Part shown: positions 20,055 to 31,825 of the stretch, in pieces
Position numbering within the stretch: position 1 is the stretch's first letter
How the letters are laid out: each line of letters begins with the position of its first letter
Origin: Cylindrodendrum hubeiense
Lineage: Eukaryota > Ascomycota > Sordariomycetes > Hypocreales > Nectriaceae
Length of the DNA stretch: 44,120 nucleotides
Direction of reading: 5' to 3'
Assembly: GCA_014621425.1 (NCBI GenBank)
Contig: JAANBB010000328.1
Location: 2,640-46,759, forward strand
Notes under the pieces: model-generated
The model's input: the letters and a program-made list of their open reading frames with translations, nothing else
Told to the model about the DNA's origin: nothing
Databases searched by the model: none
Translations under genes and position numbers: made by a program

Positions 20055-20596
20055 TTAAACGATGTGGTGGACCTTGGCGGGCATCTTCAGTCCCTTGTCC
20101 ACGGCCTCCTTGACCTGCTTCTCCAGCTTCACGCCGAGGGCGCTCTCTTCGGTGGCGGCCTTCTTGCGGTCTCCCTCGTCGTCCGTCTTCCAGTTGCCTG
20201 CGCCGCCGCGCCCGGAGTGTCCACCGTGGATCTGGTTGTTCTTCTTGAGGCTGGCGCTGATGGCGGCGGCCGTCTTGCTGGCCATCTCCTCCTGCTCACG
20301 CGCGTCTGGCATGTTGGCCGGGTCGACGTAGTTGCCGGCGCCGCCTCGGCCGGCGCGCGTGGCGACTTGGGTGGTTGTGCTGTCGGGCGTGGGAGCGACG
20401 GAGGTGCCCAGGGCTTGAGCCTCGAGATCCTGTGTTTGCCAGTGTAAGTGGGACTGAGTCAGGAAGGCCGACCTGGTGGCCGGCTTCGCGAGTAGAGGGT
20501 ATTCACTTTTGAGTCCTTATCATCGGCGGGAGGGGCGTAGAAGTTGCCAGCTCCTCCACGGCCGACCTTGCGGTACACATCCATATCTGCGGGCAT
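20055..20596 (-). CDS. DUF3602 protein with three GRGGAGN motifs
   Basis: Small hydrophilic fungal protein of the DUF3602 type, with no established function. Two exons give 154 residues, with one intron at 20506-20430. The defining heptad GRGGAGN occurs three times, each followed by an aromatic residue: residues 12-18 (then Phe), 57-63 (then Tyr) and 103-109 (then Trp). The spacers are Ala-, Asp- and Lys-rich and probably disordered. No signal peptide or membrane segment is present. The acceptor CACAG at 20430 joins DSK to DLEAQA in phase 0 and keeps the frame open from the ATG at 20596. Confidence 0.88.
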
Positions 20597-22614
20597 TTTT
20601 GCGAGGGTTTCTAGACGGTCGGGAAGCTGATAAAAGCGCTGGAGGAGCTCAGGGCGGACGGGTTTATGGAAACGTTGATTCTTTTATGAGCGGAAAAGGC
20701 TCGCGGGACGTCATGACGCGCATCTGGGGACCGCCACGAGCATATTAAAGACTCATTCGAGAATTGTCGACGCCACCCGATACGCGTGGGGGGGTTGTGT
20801 CCGGTCTAGGGCCGCATCCTGAAGTCTCCAGCGATGCTATCTTGGATCCATTTTCTGTGTGTCAACGGATTTGGGCATGGGAATGGCCGTGGCGCACGCC
20901 CACCAGTCTTAAGGTTCTGGGGTAGATCGACGGGTCCGAAAGCAGCCTGCCGCCCGCCAATGCAAGTCAGGCGCCCAGGCGTCCGGGCGTCTTGGCCCTT
21001 GGCTGGGACGGGGCTCGGAGTCAGTCAGAGCACCTCGGCGCGAGGACGAGCGGAGGGCCAAGTTGATGAGGTGATCCATGACGGTTTGCACGTTCGATGC
21101 AGCCAGGTTCCAGGCTGTGTTCAGTGCGCTCCGAAGCGAGCAAACGACAAGCCCTCCATGCACCACGCCATGACTTGCGTCGTACTCCGCGTCGTCCTCG
21201 GCGTCGTCCTTCGCCCAGATCTGCGGGAGCCCATGGGTCCTGTCGTCTTGTCAATGTTCAAGACGCAAGACATGCATCCATGATCCAGCCATGCTTCCAG
21301 ACATGCATCCAGACAAGCGGGCCAAGACGAACGCCCGATAAGGCGCAGCATGTTGACTCATGAATCTGCGTCGAGAGCGCTCTAGCCCTTATCGGCGCCG
21401 CGTTGACTTGACGGCGCACAGTGAGCGAGATACGGGACGACACTCCAGGGATCATCTGTCGCTGATAAGCCGCCCAGGGCCAACAACAATGGCGTCCGGG
21501 TCCCCGCCGACGGCTGCGGGAGGGTCCCCCCCTCCGTCACATCACGCACCAAGCCAAAAAGCGTCGCTGATCTCGGGCCAACACCTCAATCCAGACACCT
21601 GGGAGGGAGCCTGGCTACATTCCATGTGTTGGTCGGGATGAATGGCTAATCCCCAGCCGGGCAATGAATGCGAGGGCCCATTTTCGCTACGAACACACAC
21701 TGGGAGAACCCCACGTGGCCGGCCGATGGGTTAGTGCTGACGCAGGTACGGTACGGACGGAGACAGCCCTGGCCAGAACTTTGCTCGGACTGCACTGCTG
21801 GTCTGGGAGTCGGAGAGCACTGAAGAGAGAGAGGAGAGCGAGTGCGAGCAGGTGGCACAGTCTACCTCTCTAACAGGCCAAGGCATTAAGGTACCACTGA
21901 GTGTTGGCCTGCTGCACGGCCCTGCTGCCTGTTGCATTTGAGGCCGTTGGCCGAGCCCCGCTAACCGAACAATTACGCATAAATGCGACGAATCGGGTTT
22001 ACTCCTTTAACGCTTTAACTTAACCTCCACTCCACCCAGTTCAGGCAAGTTATCAGATTTCAAATGCACGACGAGCATGTCCAACACAAGAATGCAACTC
22101 ATCGTTCAAATTAAGGCCGAGCTCCCCTGCAAATCTTGGCCTTGCTGTATCCTGTACCTTGTCTTGTTTCTAATCGTGAGCGTTTATGCCGACCACAACG
22201 GCCCATGCCCATGTCTGGTGCGCGAGTTGCCAATTAGCTGCGCCGTTCACGTACATGCGCTGGCAAATAAGGCCATTTTTCTTGGGATGAAGCTGAAATG
22301 GAAAAAGCTCGCGAAGAAACAAATCGATCGACTCAGCCTTCCTTGGCATACTACGACATGTCCTGTTGGAGGATAGAGGGCATAGCCTTGACTCCACAAT
22401 AGTGCCAACGGACATGTGTGTTGGTTCTACTCTGGTCGTGAAAGTGGAGTGATATGAGGATCCTTCCATGGCCTTGAGCTGGGGGCCGCAGTTGATAAAA
22501 AAACCGCTTCCCGCAAGAGGTGTCAGCCTGGCAAGCTTGTAATCCTCACTCTTCACTCGTTCTTCTGACTTGCCCTGCACGTCACTTAGACACGAGCCGC
22601 CTATACTCTTCCTA
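20597..22614. promoter_or_regulatory. 2-kb divergent spacer between the DUF3602 and SGNH genes
   Basis: No gene is supported. A 13-nt direct repeat, AGACATGCATCCA, occurs at 21268-21280 and 21299-21311, 31 bp apart. The stretch from about 22080 to 22610 is lower in GC and should contain the promoter of the esterase gene. Open frames are short and lack any domain. Confidence 0.5.
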
Positions 22615-23745
22615 ATGGCGATACTCAAACTCCAAGCCGCCCTGTTATGTGCGGCAGCTCTGTCGTCAGGGATTCTCCCTCTTATCGCAGCTGAAGGGGT
22701 CCCGCATCTTCGTGTTCTGCCTCTCGGAGATTCCATTACCAAGGGAACTCTCTCTTCCCACGGGAATGGCTATCGAAAATTTCTCAGGGACAAGCTTGTG
22801 GCTTATGTATCCGACTCAGACGACGCCGTTGACATGATCGGCACTCTGAGGTTTGGAAACATGGCAGACAGTGACCACGAGGGCCATTCTGGAGAGTACT
22901 TGAGGAACATAAGTGGTTATTGGGAGCTACCAATTAAAGCCCGCCCAAATGTGGTGCTTATTCACGCCGGAACGAACAACATGGATAAGGAAGTTGACCT
23001 CGACGAAGCCCCGACGCTTATGAAGAACATGATCACCGGCATCATGAGCAAAGCCCCGGAAGCTGTAGTGTTCATCGCTCCTATAATATGGACCAATGAT
23101 ACGCGGATGCAAGCCAACACAGACAAGTTTAACAAGGAGCTCAAGTCAATAATTGAGGAGAAGCAAAAGGCTGGAAAGCGTGTCCTCGAGGTCCCCATTG
23201 ACATCGGATTGGATGATCTGGCCGACAAGAAACACCCCAATGACCAAGGTTACAAAAAGATGGCCGACGCCTGGTTTGATGCCATCAAAGACGCCCATAG
23301 CCGCGACTGGTTGGAGGATCCAATTGAGTTGGACGCTGGCGACGTGCCAGGCGTGGGACTTGGTACTGGCAGTGTCGACGCTGACGACGATGACAATGAC
23401 TCCAACTCCGACTCCGACTCCAAAAATAACTCCCAAAGCGACTCCGACTCCAAAGACTCTGACTCTGACTCTTCCAACTCCTCGTCCCCATCCTCTACGT
23501 CGTCGTCCGCGGCCTCGCCGACTACATTCTCCTCGCAGACCACATCCTCCTCGCCGTCCACAACTTCCTTATCCTCTACACCATCCGCCTCAGAAGATAG
23601 CACCAGTGCTGGCTGTCAAAGGAAACCACCATTTTCGGGCATTATCGCGTATGGGAGGAAGTTGGCACTATCAGGAGTCCAATGGGGAGCGGCCAATGGA
23701 GCTCGATTGTACAACTTAGGCGGAGACAAAAGGTCTGACTTATAA
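22615..23745 (+). CDS. secreted SGNH/GDSL esterase, CE3-like, with Ser-Asp tail
   Basis: Intronless SGNH hydrolase of 376 residues, closest in pattern to carbohydrate esterase family 3 (acetyl xylan esterases), so it probably removes acyl groups from plant or fungal polysaccharides outside the cell. A signal peptide covers about residues 1-25 (MAILKLQAALLCAAALSSGI). Block I is LPLGDSITKG with catalytic Ser40, GHSGE follows at 90-94, block III is HAGTNN with Asn121, and block V is DKKHPND with Asp204 and His207. After residue 255 comes a linker of Ser-Asp repeats, then a Ser/Thr-rich stretch likely to be O-glycosylated. The last 40 residues are basic and show no GPI signal, so the true 3' end could be spliced differently. 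Confidence 0.88.
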   Translation: MAILKLQAALLCAAALSSGILPLIAAEGVPHLRVLPLGDSITKGTLSSHGNGYRKFLRDKLVAYVSDSDDAVDMIGTLRFGNMADSDHEGHSGEYLRNISGYWELPIKARPNVVLIHAGTNNMDKEVDLDEAPTLMKNMITGIMSKAPEAVVFIAPIIWTNDTRMQANTDKFNKELKSIIEEKQKAGKRVLEVPIDIGLDDLADKKHPNDQGYKKMADAWFDAIKDAHSRDWLEDPIELDAGDVPGVGLGTGSVDADDDDNDSNSDSDSKNNSQSDSDSKDSDSDSSNSSSPSSTSSSAASPTTFSSQTTSSSPSTTSLSSTPSASEDSTSAGCQRKPPFSGIIAYGRKLALSGVQWGAANGARLYNLGGDKRSDL

Positions 23746-26700
23746 TCTTCTACGAAGGCGCGCAATCGAATCACTCCGAAATGCTGGCAATCTATACGGC
23801 GATCATGGCAAGCGCTAGTAGGGCGATCTCGGTATCATTGCACGGAGCGGGCCGTGAAAACGTTTCTCAATCACGGCGACACCCCACACGCTTTGAAGGA
23901 CCACATCTAGCAACTAGCTTTGCCTGTTTCCACAGATGTGGGAGAGCCTGGCCATAAGAGGTTTGCCGATCATCGCAGGGATGGCGAAGCTAACCATCTC
24001 TCCTCTTTGACGGAGATGTCTGTGATGGTTATCTCAACTGGAAGAACGCTCTCTATCAGGAGAGTGCAATTGGGTACTTGGAATAACTATCGCACTCGGT
24101 TTTAATGAAGGCGGTGGTAATAACGACGGTTGGTAACAATGATTAATGACTCGGAGGTGTCGTCCTATGTCGTAAGTCTATACATTAAGGGGAGAGGCTA
24201 GAATCACACTACATAGAATAATACATACATGAGATATTCATTTAAGCGAGGAGGCGGGTGGCGTCAGCGAGCGTCAGAGAGCGTCTGGCGCATACCGCGT
24301 TTTTGCCACGAACCTCGGCCACGTCCAGCCTGTAAGCTTCCGGTAGCGCAGCCGGCAGCCCGAAGTTGGCTGTGCAATTGCCACCCTCAGAGGCCAGCTT
24401 TCCCCGACTTTGGCTTGCAACGGCAACGGGCCGCCGGCGCTGTCGGGAGGACCAGTTGAGGGATGGCCGAACAAAATAAAAAAAAGTTGGGAATCACCAC
24501 AAAAAAAAAAGATGTGCCGTTGTCGGACGTCAATCATTGACGGCGGAGTCACCCGGCTCACGCCAGTCTGTTCCCCGAGTCCCACGAATGCCCCGTGATG
24601 GATCCCGCGGCGTGAAGCACTTTGGACAGGGCTTGGCCCCTCTCCCAAGACCGCCCAAGGGGGGCGTGACAGACTCCATGTTTCTGCTAAGCCCAGCCAC
24701 GACATCCACCCGGCCCCAACTGACATTCAGCCGACAATGTCTTCCGGGCCCGAGCCAAACTCGAACGGGGAGGCTCGGGTGGGCCGCTGGCCTTGGGCTA
24801 TCATTGTGGCCTTTGGCGGGGAGGCGGCGCACCCCGGATCGGCATCCGCGAGACCACTGCATGCGTATTCGATGCGAGAAATCGAGGGGTGCAGAAGAGA
24901 GAGATAGGTAGACACGCAGAACCAAGCACGTCTTGGGCCCGTCATCGGCAGCTCGGCCGCTGCATATCTGAAGAGACCACTTTTCGGTAACCTGAGACGG
25001 CACCTGTGCGTCCAGTTCAACAACTGGCTCATTCGAATCACGATTGCGAGAGTGTGGAGAGTTGGGATTCGACGCTGATTGGCCTCTTTTATGTAAGCGT
25101 ACAACACCGCAATGCCGCCGTTGTGGAGGTGGCCCGGACCAACACCACGACGGGCCTTGATGCTATTTCTGCCGAATGCTGCCCAAGTCTCAATCGTCCA
25201 TGGCTATGATGGACGGTGCCTTGTTTAGTGATTGATAAAGACGGGGTAAATACGAAAAAAGACAGGTAACTTTGTGTGGTGCCACACGGCTTGACTAGGG
25301 TTGTTAGAGTCAATGACGTCGTCGATGGTAATGTTGGTAGACTTTCTTTTTTTTTCCTTGTATTACCAAGTGATGACGATCTCATCTGGGTCAGGCTGGG
25401 TTTTCATCCATCCAGATCCATTCGACTCCTCTGATCCAGGAGTCCCTGTTCTTCAATAGCAGCCTGCAGCAAAGTCACCGACAGCCATGGTGCCATTGGC
25501 TGTTTTACCCCGACCGCTAGGATTTGGCTTAACAAGGGAGTTGTGCTGTCAATTGTGGTCCCGGCCAGCAGATCGTCGGGTTATTATCTGAACGAGGAAG
25601 TCATAGATGGATAGTCAGGAACATCTCTTCTAAATCCCGAGGCCTTAATTTAGCCTGCCTTGTTGGGGTGTCTCTGCGGTTGGTGCCGAAGGTGATCGTC
25701 AGGAAATCAATTAACAAAGGAGGGGAAAGATAGAGGGAACATCTGTGCCGCCGGCCGGGACGGACTCGGACGACGAGCGACCAAATTGCAAGTCCATCCT
25801 CGCTGGACACCTTTTCCAGGAGGAGTGACGGATCGCCCTGCATCGGGAAGGCCATCTCGGAATGGCTAGAGGTGAGCATCCTCCCGCTGTGTCTTCCCCT
25901 CACGCACTAACTTGACCCAGGGAACCGAAGCTTCAATCAAAGATATACAAAGTACGTACTGACCGACTCGCTGCCTGCAGTAATCTGATCTTGACACATC
26001 CATGTGACCATGTTCAGGCACACCCCAACAGCAGATCATGTGCGCAAGCCAGTGGTGAGCTATTGCCGCTGGTAGCATGGGTGCCCGCGTCTTGGGCTTG
26101 GTGGGTGTTGTGTGCATCAGGCTATCCAGGTATCTCTGTCTAGTGCCCGCCAAATGAATGCCTCTCACGATGCCTCAACAAAGTGCGATTTGTTGGAGCA
26201 CTGTCGTGTCATGAGGCAAATGCTTGTATATATCGCAATTGCGGCGCAAGTACCCATCAAGGCCGCGCAAGGTAGGGCACCACCAGCGGCCAGCACCCAT
26301 CCATCCCATCCATCACTATTCGCCCGCCTTACGTGAGAAGCACAAGGAGGGAGGGGCACAGTGCGGTGTTGCTTGACGTATATTGGGACAAGTCTCCGAC
26401 GTCCTTAATTAAGGGTGGTGGATATGAGTGAGCATTGAACGCTTGATTGACGCTGCGCTGCGTTGCATCATTGGAGAATACGCTCTCGTCTCTCGGTGAC
26501 GGATACATAATCACTGACTAACTTACTCGTTTCCCTGTCCCGGTCGCGTCTTGCTTTGCCCCTTTGTAAAGCTTACCCCCTTGATAATGTCCAGGCGCCC
26601 GGCCGTTCAGGCGTGCTCCAAGGCTAAAATTGCGGTGGCAGCTAAATTTGTCGTCGAGCCTGTGTCCACCAATGTGTCGAGCCAAAGTGGCAGCGGTGGC

Positions 26701-27627
26701 ACGCCCCAGCTGACGACTCACCTTGCGGAACGCACCTTGGTGTGAGTCGCTGGCGACCATGGGCGACCGTGGCTCCCTCGCTTTGCCGCACTGGGCGGAT
26801 GGACGTAGCACAACCCCTCACCGTGGACCCAAAGCTCCCAGGGCGTCCAGGGCGGGGCATGCAACTAAGCCCTTTGGGACGCTTCTCTTTGGGGCCGGAT
26901 TGCTATCAGCACGCCCGGAGACAAAGTGGAAAAGGTGGAAGAGGGCCCTGGAATGGACTGGGACAGAACCCGTGGCCGCTACGGAGCCAGCCAGCACGCA
27001 ATGGAAACATGATGGCAGCACGCTCCGTGGTTGGCAAAACCAGAGCATGGGTCCTGGCATGTCGGACATAGAGGGGCAACGGAACACTGCCAGTTAAGTA
27101 CGGAGTAACATGAGAAACGACCCGTCTCTACTCTGCTCCTCGGGTTGCATGCAGATGGCACAAGCAAGTTATGTACGGTTCAGAAAGACGGATATCTAGC
27201 TCCTCCCTGCCGATCTGCGCCCGTCTGGGAGCCTCGCTCAATCTCCTGTGGCGTCCGCGTCCTCAGCCGTGGCACCGTTCAGCGCTGCACAGGACAGCCA
27301 TCGGGAATTTCTGCCCGTGTCTTCGGATTCGGATCAGGTCAGGCGAGGTCCGACTTTATCAGACAATCGCGCCCCACCAAAGTCGTCGGTCGGGCCAGAG
27401 CCAGGAAGGGCAATTAGCTGCCCCCCGACGGCAGAGAAGGGGGACGACCCGATCAGATCAGATCAGGGCGTTGGGCAGTTTGCAAGGGCTTGGCAGGGCA
27501 GGGTTAATTGGTAGGGCAGGGCCAGCGAGCACGAACGCCTACTAGATGCGGCCAGCGGAGCACATGGGGCCTCTAGACGGGGCGGGCATCATATACAGTG
27601 GCCAGCTGCTGACTGTTGATGAGAGAT

Positions 27628-27662
27628 GGGCGACGGGCGACGGCTGACGGCTGACGGCAGAC
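27628..27662. repeat. 7-nt tandem repeat, five copies
   Basis: Five consecutive heptamers of form GGSNGAC: GGGCGAC twice, GGCTGAC twice, GGCAGAC once. A decayed sixth unit follows. It lies in the gene-free region upstream of the C2H2 gene. Confidence 0.85.
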
Positions 27663-29551
27663 GGTTGGCACCGTACCTGCGCCAAAACCACATGTCAGTG
27701 TTGATTCCGCCCGCAGAAACGTGCGTTCCCTTGCTTCACGAAACCACAACCCTTTTCTCGGTTCTTGGGTCTCCGTGTCTCTCTAGACACACAATAACCC
27801 CTCGCTTGAAAGAGTCAACGGGTTGAATCCAGCCTACGATGAATCATCCGCTCCTATAACCCCTGCCCACTTCGCGGCCGCTGTCGCTCCCCAGTTCCGG
27901 TTGCTCACCTTCCTCAGACACTCACTCAGCTCCGCCTCAAACATGCAACGTTCAGGCCCCATCCAGCTGGGGACACGCTTCGACTTGGGCTTTCCCAATT
28001 GTGCAAACCGTATCAAATCTCCACTCGGACGTGAGCTCCTTTTGGTCTCGCCAAACAATTCAGACTTGTCTGCTTTGGACAGCCAATGCTACTGACTGCG
28101 GACCCTCGCTCGCTTCCGCCTATCTTGGGCAAAAGCAGTTGCCTGCTTCTTGGAGTTGGCTGCGCACCGTCAACCGCAAGGGCTTGGTGGGCTTATACCA
28201 GACCTGCGCTGACCGAGCCCCCCCAAACGACGAAGCGGAGCATTCATGGGGGTCACGGGCGGGATGCTAGCCCCGAACCCACTGCACTTCACCGTGAAGA
28301 AACAGCGGCAATCTACCGTACGGGCAGTACAGTACGGATGACATACGCAGAGGACAGACAAAGGGTGTGTCTGCGATTATCATTCTGGTCACAGGACGGC
28401 TGCGACACGCGCCCACCCCCGGCCAGGGAGGGAACAGCTTGTTAACCGAATGCAAGCAAGGAGATAATACAGCCAGCAGCGAGCCCGCTCCTCACTAGCA
28501 CTCCAGAACCAAGAACGACGGCTAGGTGTAAGACAATCTCAATGCTCGCCCGTGCCAGCGAGGCGCCCACAAATGATTTCGCTGTTAACATTGAGAGCTA
28601 ATCGGTTCACTTGTCACCCACGTTCATTGTTCGAGCCCTCGCAATAGAAACGCCCTCCCTCGTTTCGTCCGCTGTGACTGGGGCCCCTTTCTATTTATTG
28701 CCCGCCCTGGGTTTCATCGGGCAACACCCCCCCTCCGCCCGCCAGCATCGTGTGTCAATGCAGCCCCTCCGCCCAGTGTGAGAGGTGAGAGACTGAGGAA
28801 GAGGCACAACTTCGGCAGACCCGGGGTCAAGCTCCATCTCGTTGGGCCCTCTGCCCCCCCGCGCGGTGCCCGGTCGGGTCTTGTGGTGTCTGGCCACGGG
28901 ACCAGTCTCGGAACGGAGGCAGAAGCAAAGGCATACGACTAGAGAATGAGGTCCTGCCAGAGTCGGGTGACGGATCAGCCCAGAATGAAGGAATGGCAAA
29001 TTCCCAGCTGCAATTGTCAACAGACAACGAACGACTGTCCTGCCGACAAGGCACCACGGCCGACTCAGACCTGTCAACATTCATTCTTTCGACTGCGCGT
29101 ACGGATGTGACGTTTCCGGACTCCTCAATCCTCCCACAGCTCGACCCTTCCTCCACCTCCGCACGCCGAGGTACCTACCTGCCTGCCCGTACTGGACGGA
29201 GAAGCAGCATAAGGAGGAGCTGCATACAATTAGGTACTGTGCGAGGGGCTCAGGCTAAGCAAGCGGCACGGAGCATTGGAGGGAGGTGGGAAACGGGAAA
29301 CAAGCAGGGCTCCGGAGTACGGGGCCGACAGTGAGGAGTAAGGTACCTGGCGGAGCGCCTTGATACAGTGCCCGTACCTTGCCTGCTGCTTTGTCCACAG
29401 TGGTGTGGACGTGGCCCTTCATCAGCCAGAGGAGGACCATCGCTAAGCCCCATTCGACACCCCATTGCGACTCTCCATCTGGCCTCTTCCAGCAATCGCC
29501 ATCCCCGGTCCCCAGCGAGACACAGCACCCACGCCCCCCCTTCACACGCCA

Positions 29552-29589
29552 CTACTGAACCCACCTACTGAACCCCCCCTACTGAACCC
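29552..29589. repeat. three copies of CTACTGAACCC
   Basis: Exact 11-nt words start at 29552, 29565 and 29579, so the period is 13 then 14 bp, with C-rich spacers. They lie about 600 bp upstream of the C2H2 start codon and could be either slippage products or clustered binding sites. Confidence 0.75.
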
Positions 29590-30191
29590 CCCTGACCCTA
29601 CGCTACTCCCTCCTCCTGCTCTGCTGCACCTCAATCGTTCTGATGATCGACCGGGGTCAGCGGACCAATAGCCCATAGTCACCCTCCCCACCTGTCGCTA
29701 TCGAATGGCCGCCCCCCCAAGGCGCACCCCCGAGCACAGCACCAGAGAATAGCGCCTGGTGGAAGGCGTTGGAACCGGCCCAAGGCCTTGGCTCCCTCAG
29801 TCCCCTCGCTGGTTCGATTTCCATGTCCATAGCGAACGAGCGAGCCGAGATACGGTAGAGCCCGCACAGTCATTCCTCCTCGAGTCCCGATAATCGCACA
29901 GGCGTCAATTCACCTAGGCAGGATAATCCAGACACGGAACTGCTACATTCGCCCCCGCACTGCCACACACACACGCCCTGGCTCAGTGTCGCTCCCAAAA
30001 TATTATTTCTCGTCCGCTCTGCTACACTTCTTACGAGACCTTGCCTCTCACCACTTTCTACACATTCGCCCAGCACCATCCGCACACAAACCACCGGCAA
30101 AGAGCAAGCTACAACACCAATTTCCACGTCTAGCCCGCGGTCGACCGACTCCCGTCGTGTCGAATCCCGAGCGTATTCCAAGTTGCCGGCA

Positions 30192-31825
30192 ATGGCCTCA
30201 TCCAAAGTACGCTGCCGTCCTCGGGGATCGACCCGAGTCACCTGGTCATGCCCTACCTTGACTTGATGCCGTGCCCTGCCAGCTTGCTCCCACCCACGAA
30301 AGGCCCAGATGTGCTGATACCCCTTCTCCTTTTCAGGAAATGCAGCAGTCCTCGAGGCCATTGACGCAACACCGTTCCCCGATGTCGAGCGCCTCGTCGG
30401 GCCTGACCGGCCGTCAACCCCACGCCCGAGCCAGCTCCCACTCCCTCCTCACCGGTGCCCTCAATGCCAACCACAGAGTGACCCGCCGCAAGTCCGTCAC
30501 TAACCCGGGATCCAACGTGGCAGCCCTGGCCGCCGCCATCCGGGACGGTGAGAGGTCCGCTGCCATGCCGATTGCCCACGGCCGCCGAATGTCCAAGAGC
30601 GCGGCTGCCCGGGCTGCCATCGTCGGCAGCCTCCCCTCTCCGCCTGCGAGCCTGCCATCCCACAAGTCGATTGCCGATGTGAAGCGAGGTCTCAACGGGA
30701 GTGCCATCGATGACGACCCGAACGACGTCTCGGCCGACGAGGGAACCACCAAGTTCCAGAAGGCTCGCACGAGGCGTGCCAGCGACGGCCAGCCCCTTGC
30801 CAAGGATGGCAAGAAGAGCAACAGGGTGGAGGTTCGCTGCGATAAGTGTGGCAAGGGCTACAAGCATAGCAGCTGTTTGACCAAGCATCTGTTCGTACCC
30901 CTCCCCTTTGTCGTGCCCAACCCCACTATCCTCGTCAGATGAAGACGGAGCCCGGTGGCTTTGATGTTCGACGTTGAGAGCGCGCGCGCGTGAATGAACT
31001 AAATTTGTTGACTCGCTGGTTAGGTGGGAGCACACTCCCGAATGGTCCTTCACTTCGAAGCTGCTCATTTCCAAACACCAACAAGTCCAGCTGCTCGAGG
31101 CAGCATCCGTTCTGGTTGCCATGAATGGCATTGCCGAGAACGGCATTGTTGAGAGCTCGACGACTCCTCCCGACTCGGCCAAGGACTTCCCTAGCGAAAA
31201 CGAGTCCTCATCGCCGGCGGCCTCGGGATACTCCGACCCCGCCGAGCGACATAGTTCGGCAGACACGACCCCGCCTCCGGCCGGGGAAGGACTCAATGTC
31301 AATGGCACATCGTACCGTAACAAGCGGTTCAGCAGCAGCGGGTTCTCGCGGAGCTATCAGTCTGCCCCATCCGCCGGCTCTTTTGGCACCGGGAGTGCCC
31401 CGCACGGCTCGGGCTTCGGACACTTCCGACAGCCTAGCAATGACCTCCGACCAACGTCATCTGGACGCAACGCGACTGGCGAGGACGACAGAGACCTGGC
31501 CGCAGCGGTTGAGTTACTAAGCTGCAGCTTTGGTAGCAACAATGGCTCTCGAACTGTGACACTCCCGTTCGATGCACCCCCTGTTCCACCACTGCCCGCG
31601 CAGTACCTTGACCAGGCCACTCCACTGTCGACGGCTGGTTTCATCAACAGCTACCCGAGCCGACAGCCTGAGAGCTTCACGCGAGGGGAGATGCGACGAC
31701 CCAGCGAGGATGTCAGGATGGAGGGTAGCGGCGAGTCGGTAATGGACGACGATGACTTCGACATGCGTTCTCGTGGCCGCAGCGAAGAAGAGGACGATGG
31801 AGTTTTCGGACGCATGGAGGAATGA
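30192..31825 (+). CDS. single-finger C2H2 zinc-finger protein, probable transcription regulator
   Basis: Nuclear protein of 456 residues with one C2H2 finger, probably a transcription factor; I do not recognise a named orthologue. Three exons; introns are 30207-30336 and 30891-31023. The first exon encodes only MASSK, chosen because AAA|GTACGC and a TTTTCAG acceptor join it in frame to EMQQSSRP. An alternative start is the ATG at 30340. The finger is C173-x2-C176-x12-H189-x3-H193 in CDKCGKGYKHSSCLTKHL followed by WEHTPEW, and intron 2 falls between the two His codons. The N-terminal part is Ser/Arg-rich. The C-terminal half is disordered, rich in Ser, Pro and Gly, and ends in an acidic stretch with DDDDFDM that could act as an activation region. 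Confidence 0.88.

Larger units (their letters stand above)
23746..30191. promoter_or_regulatory. 6.4-kb region without a recognisable gene, upstream of the C2H2 gene
   Basis: No frame here has a domain, a signal peptide or a convincing set of splice sites. The left edge (to about 24240) is AT-rich. The rest is GC-rich and includes a 5-copy heptamer repeat at 27628-27662, GATCA x3 at about 27451, three CTACTGAACCC words at 29552-29589, and long C-runs near 28720-28870 and 29520-29600. The part closest to 30191 is pyrimidine-rich and probably leader. It could be an extended promoter, a noncoding RNA locus, or both. No tRNA or transposon was recognised. Confidence 0.45.

Noticed and set aside
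30253..31323. 356-codon minus-strand frame
   Set aside because: Antisense shadow of the C2H2 gene, whose sense frame has the zinc finger and correct splice phases.
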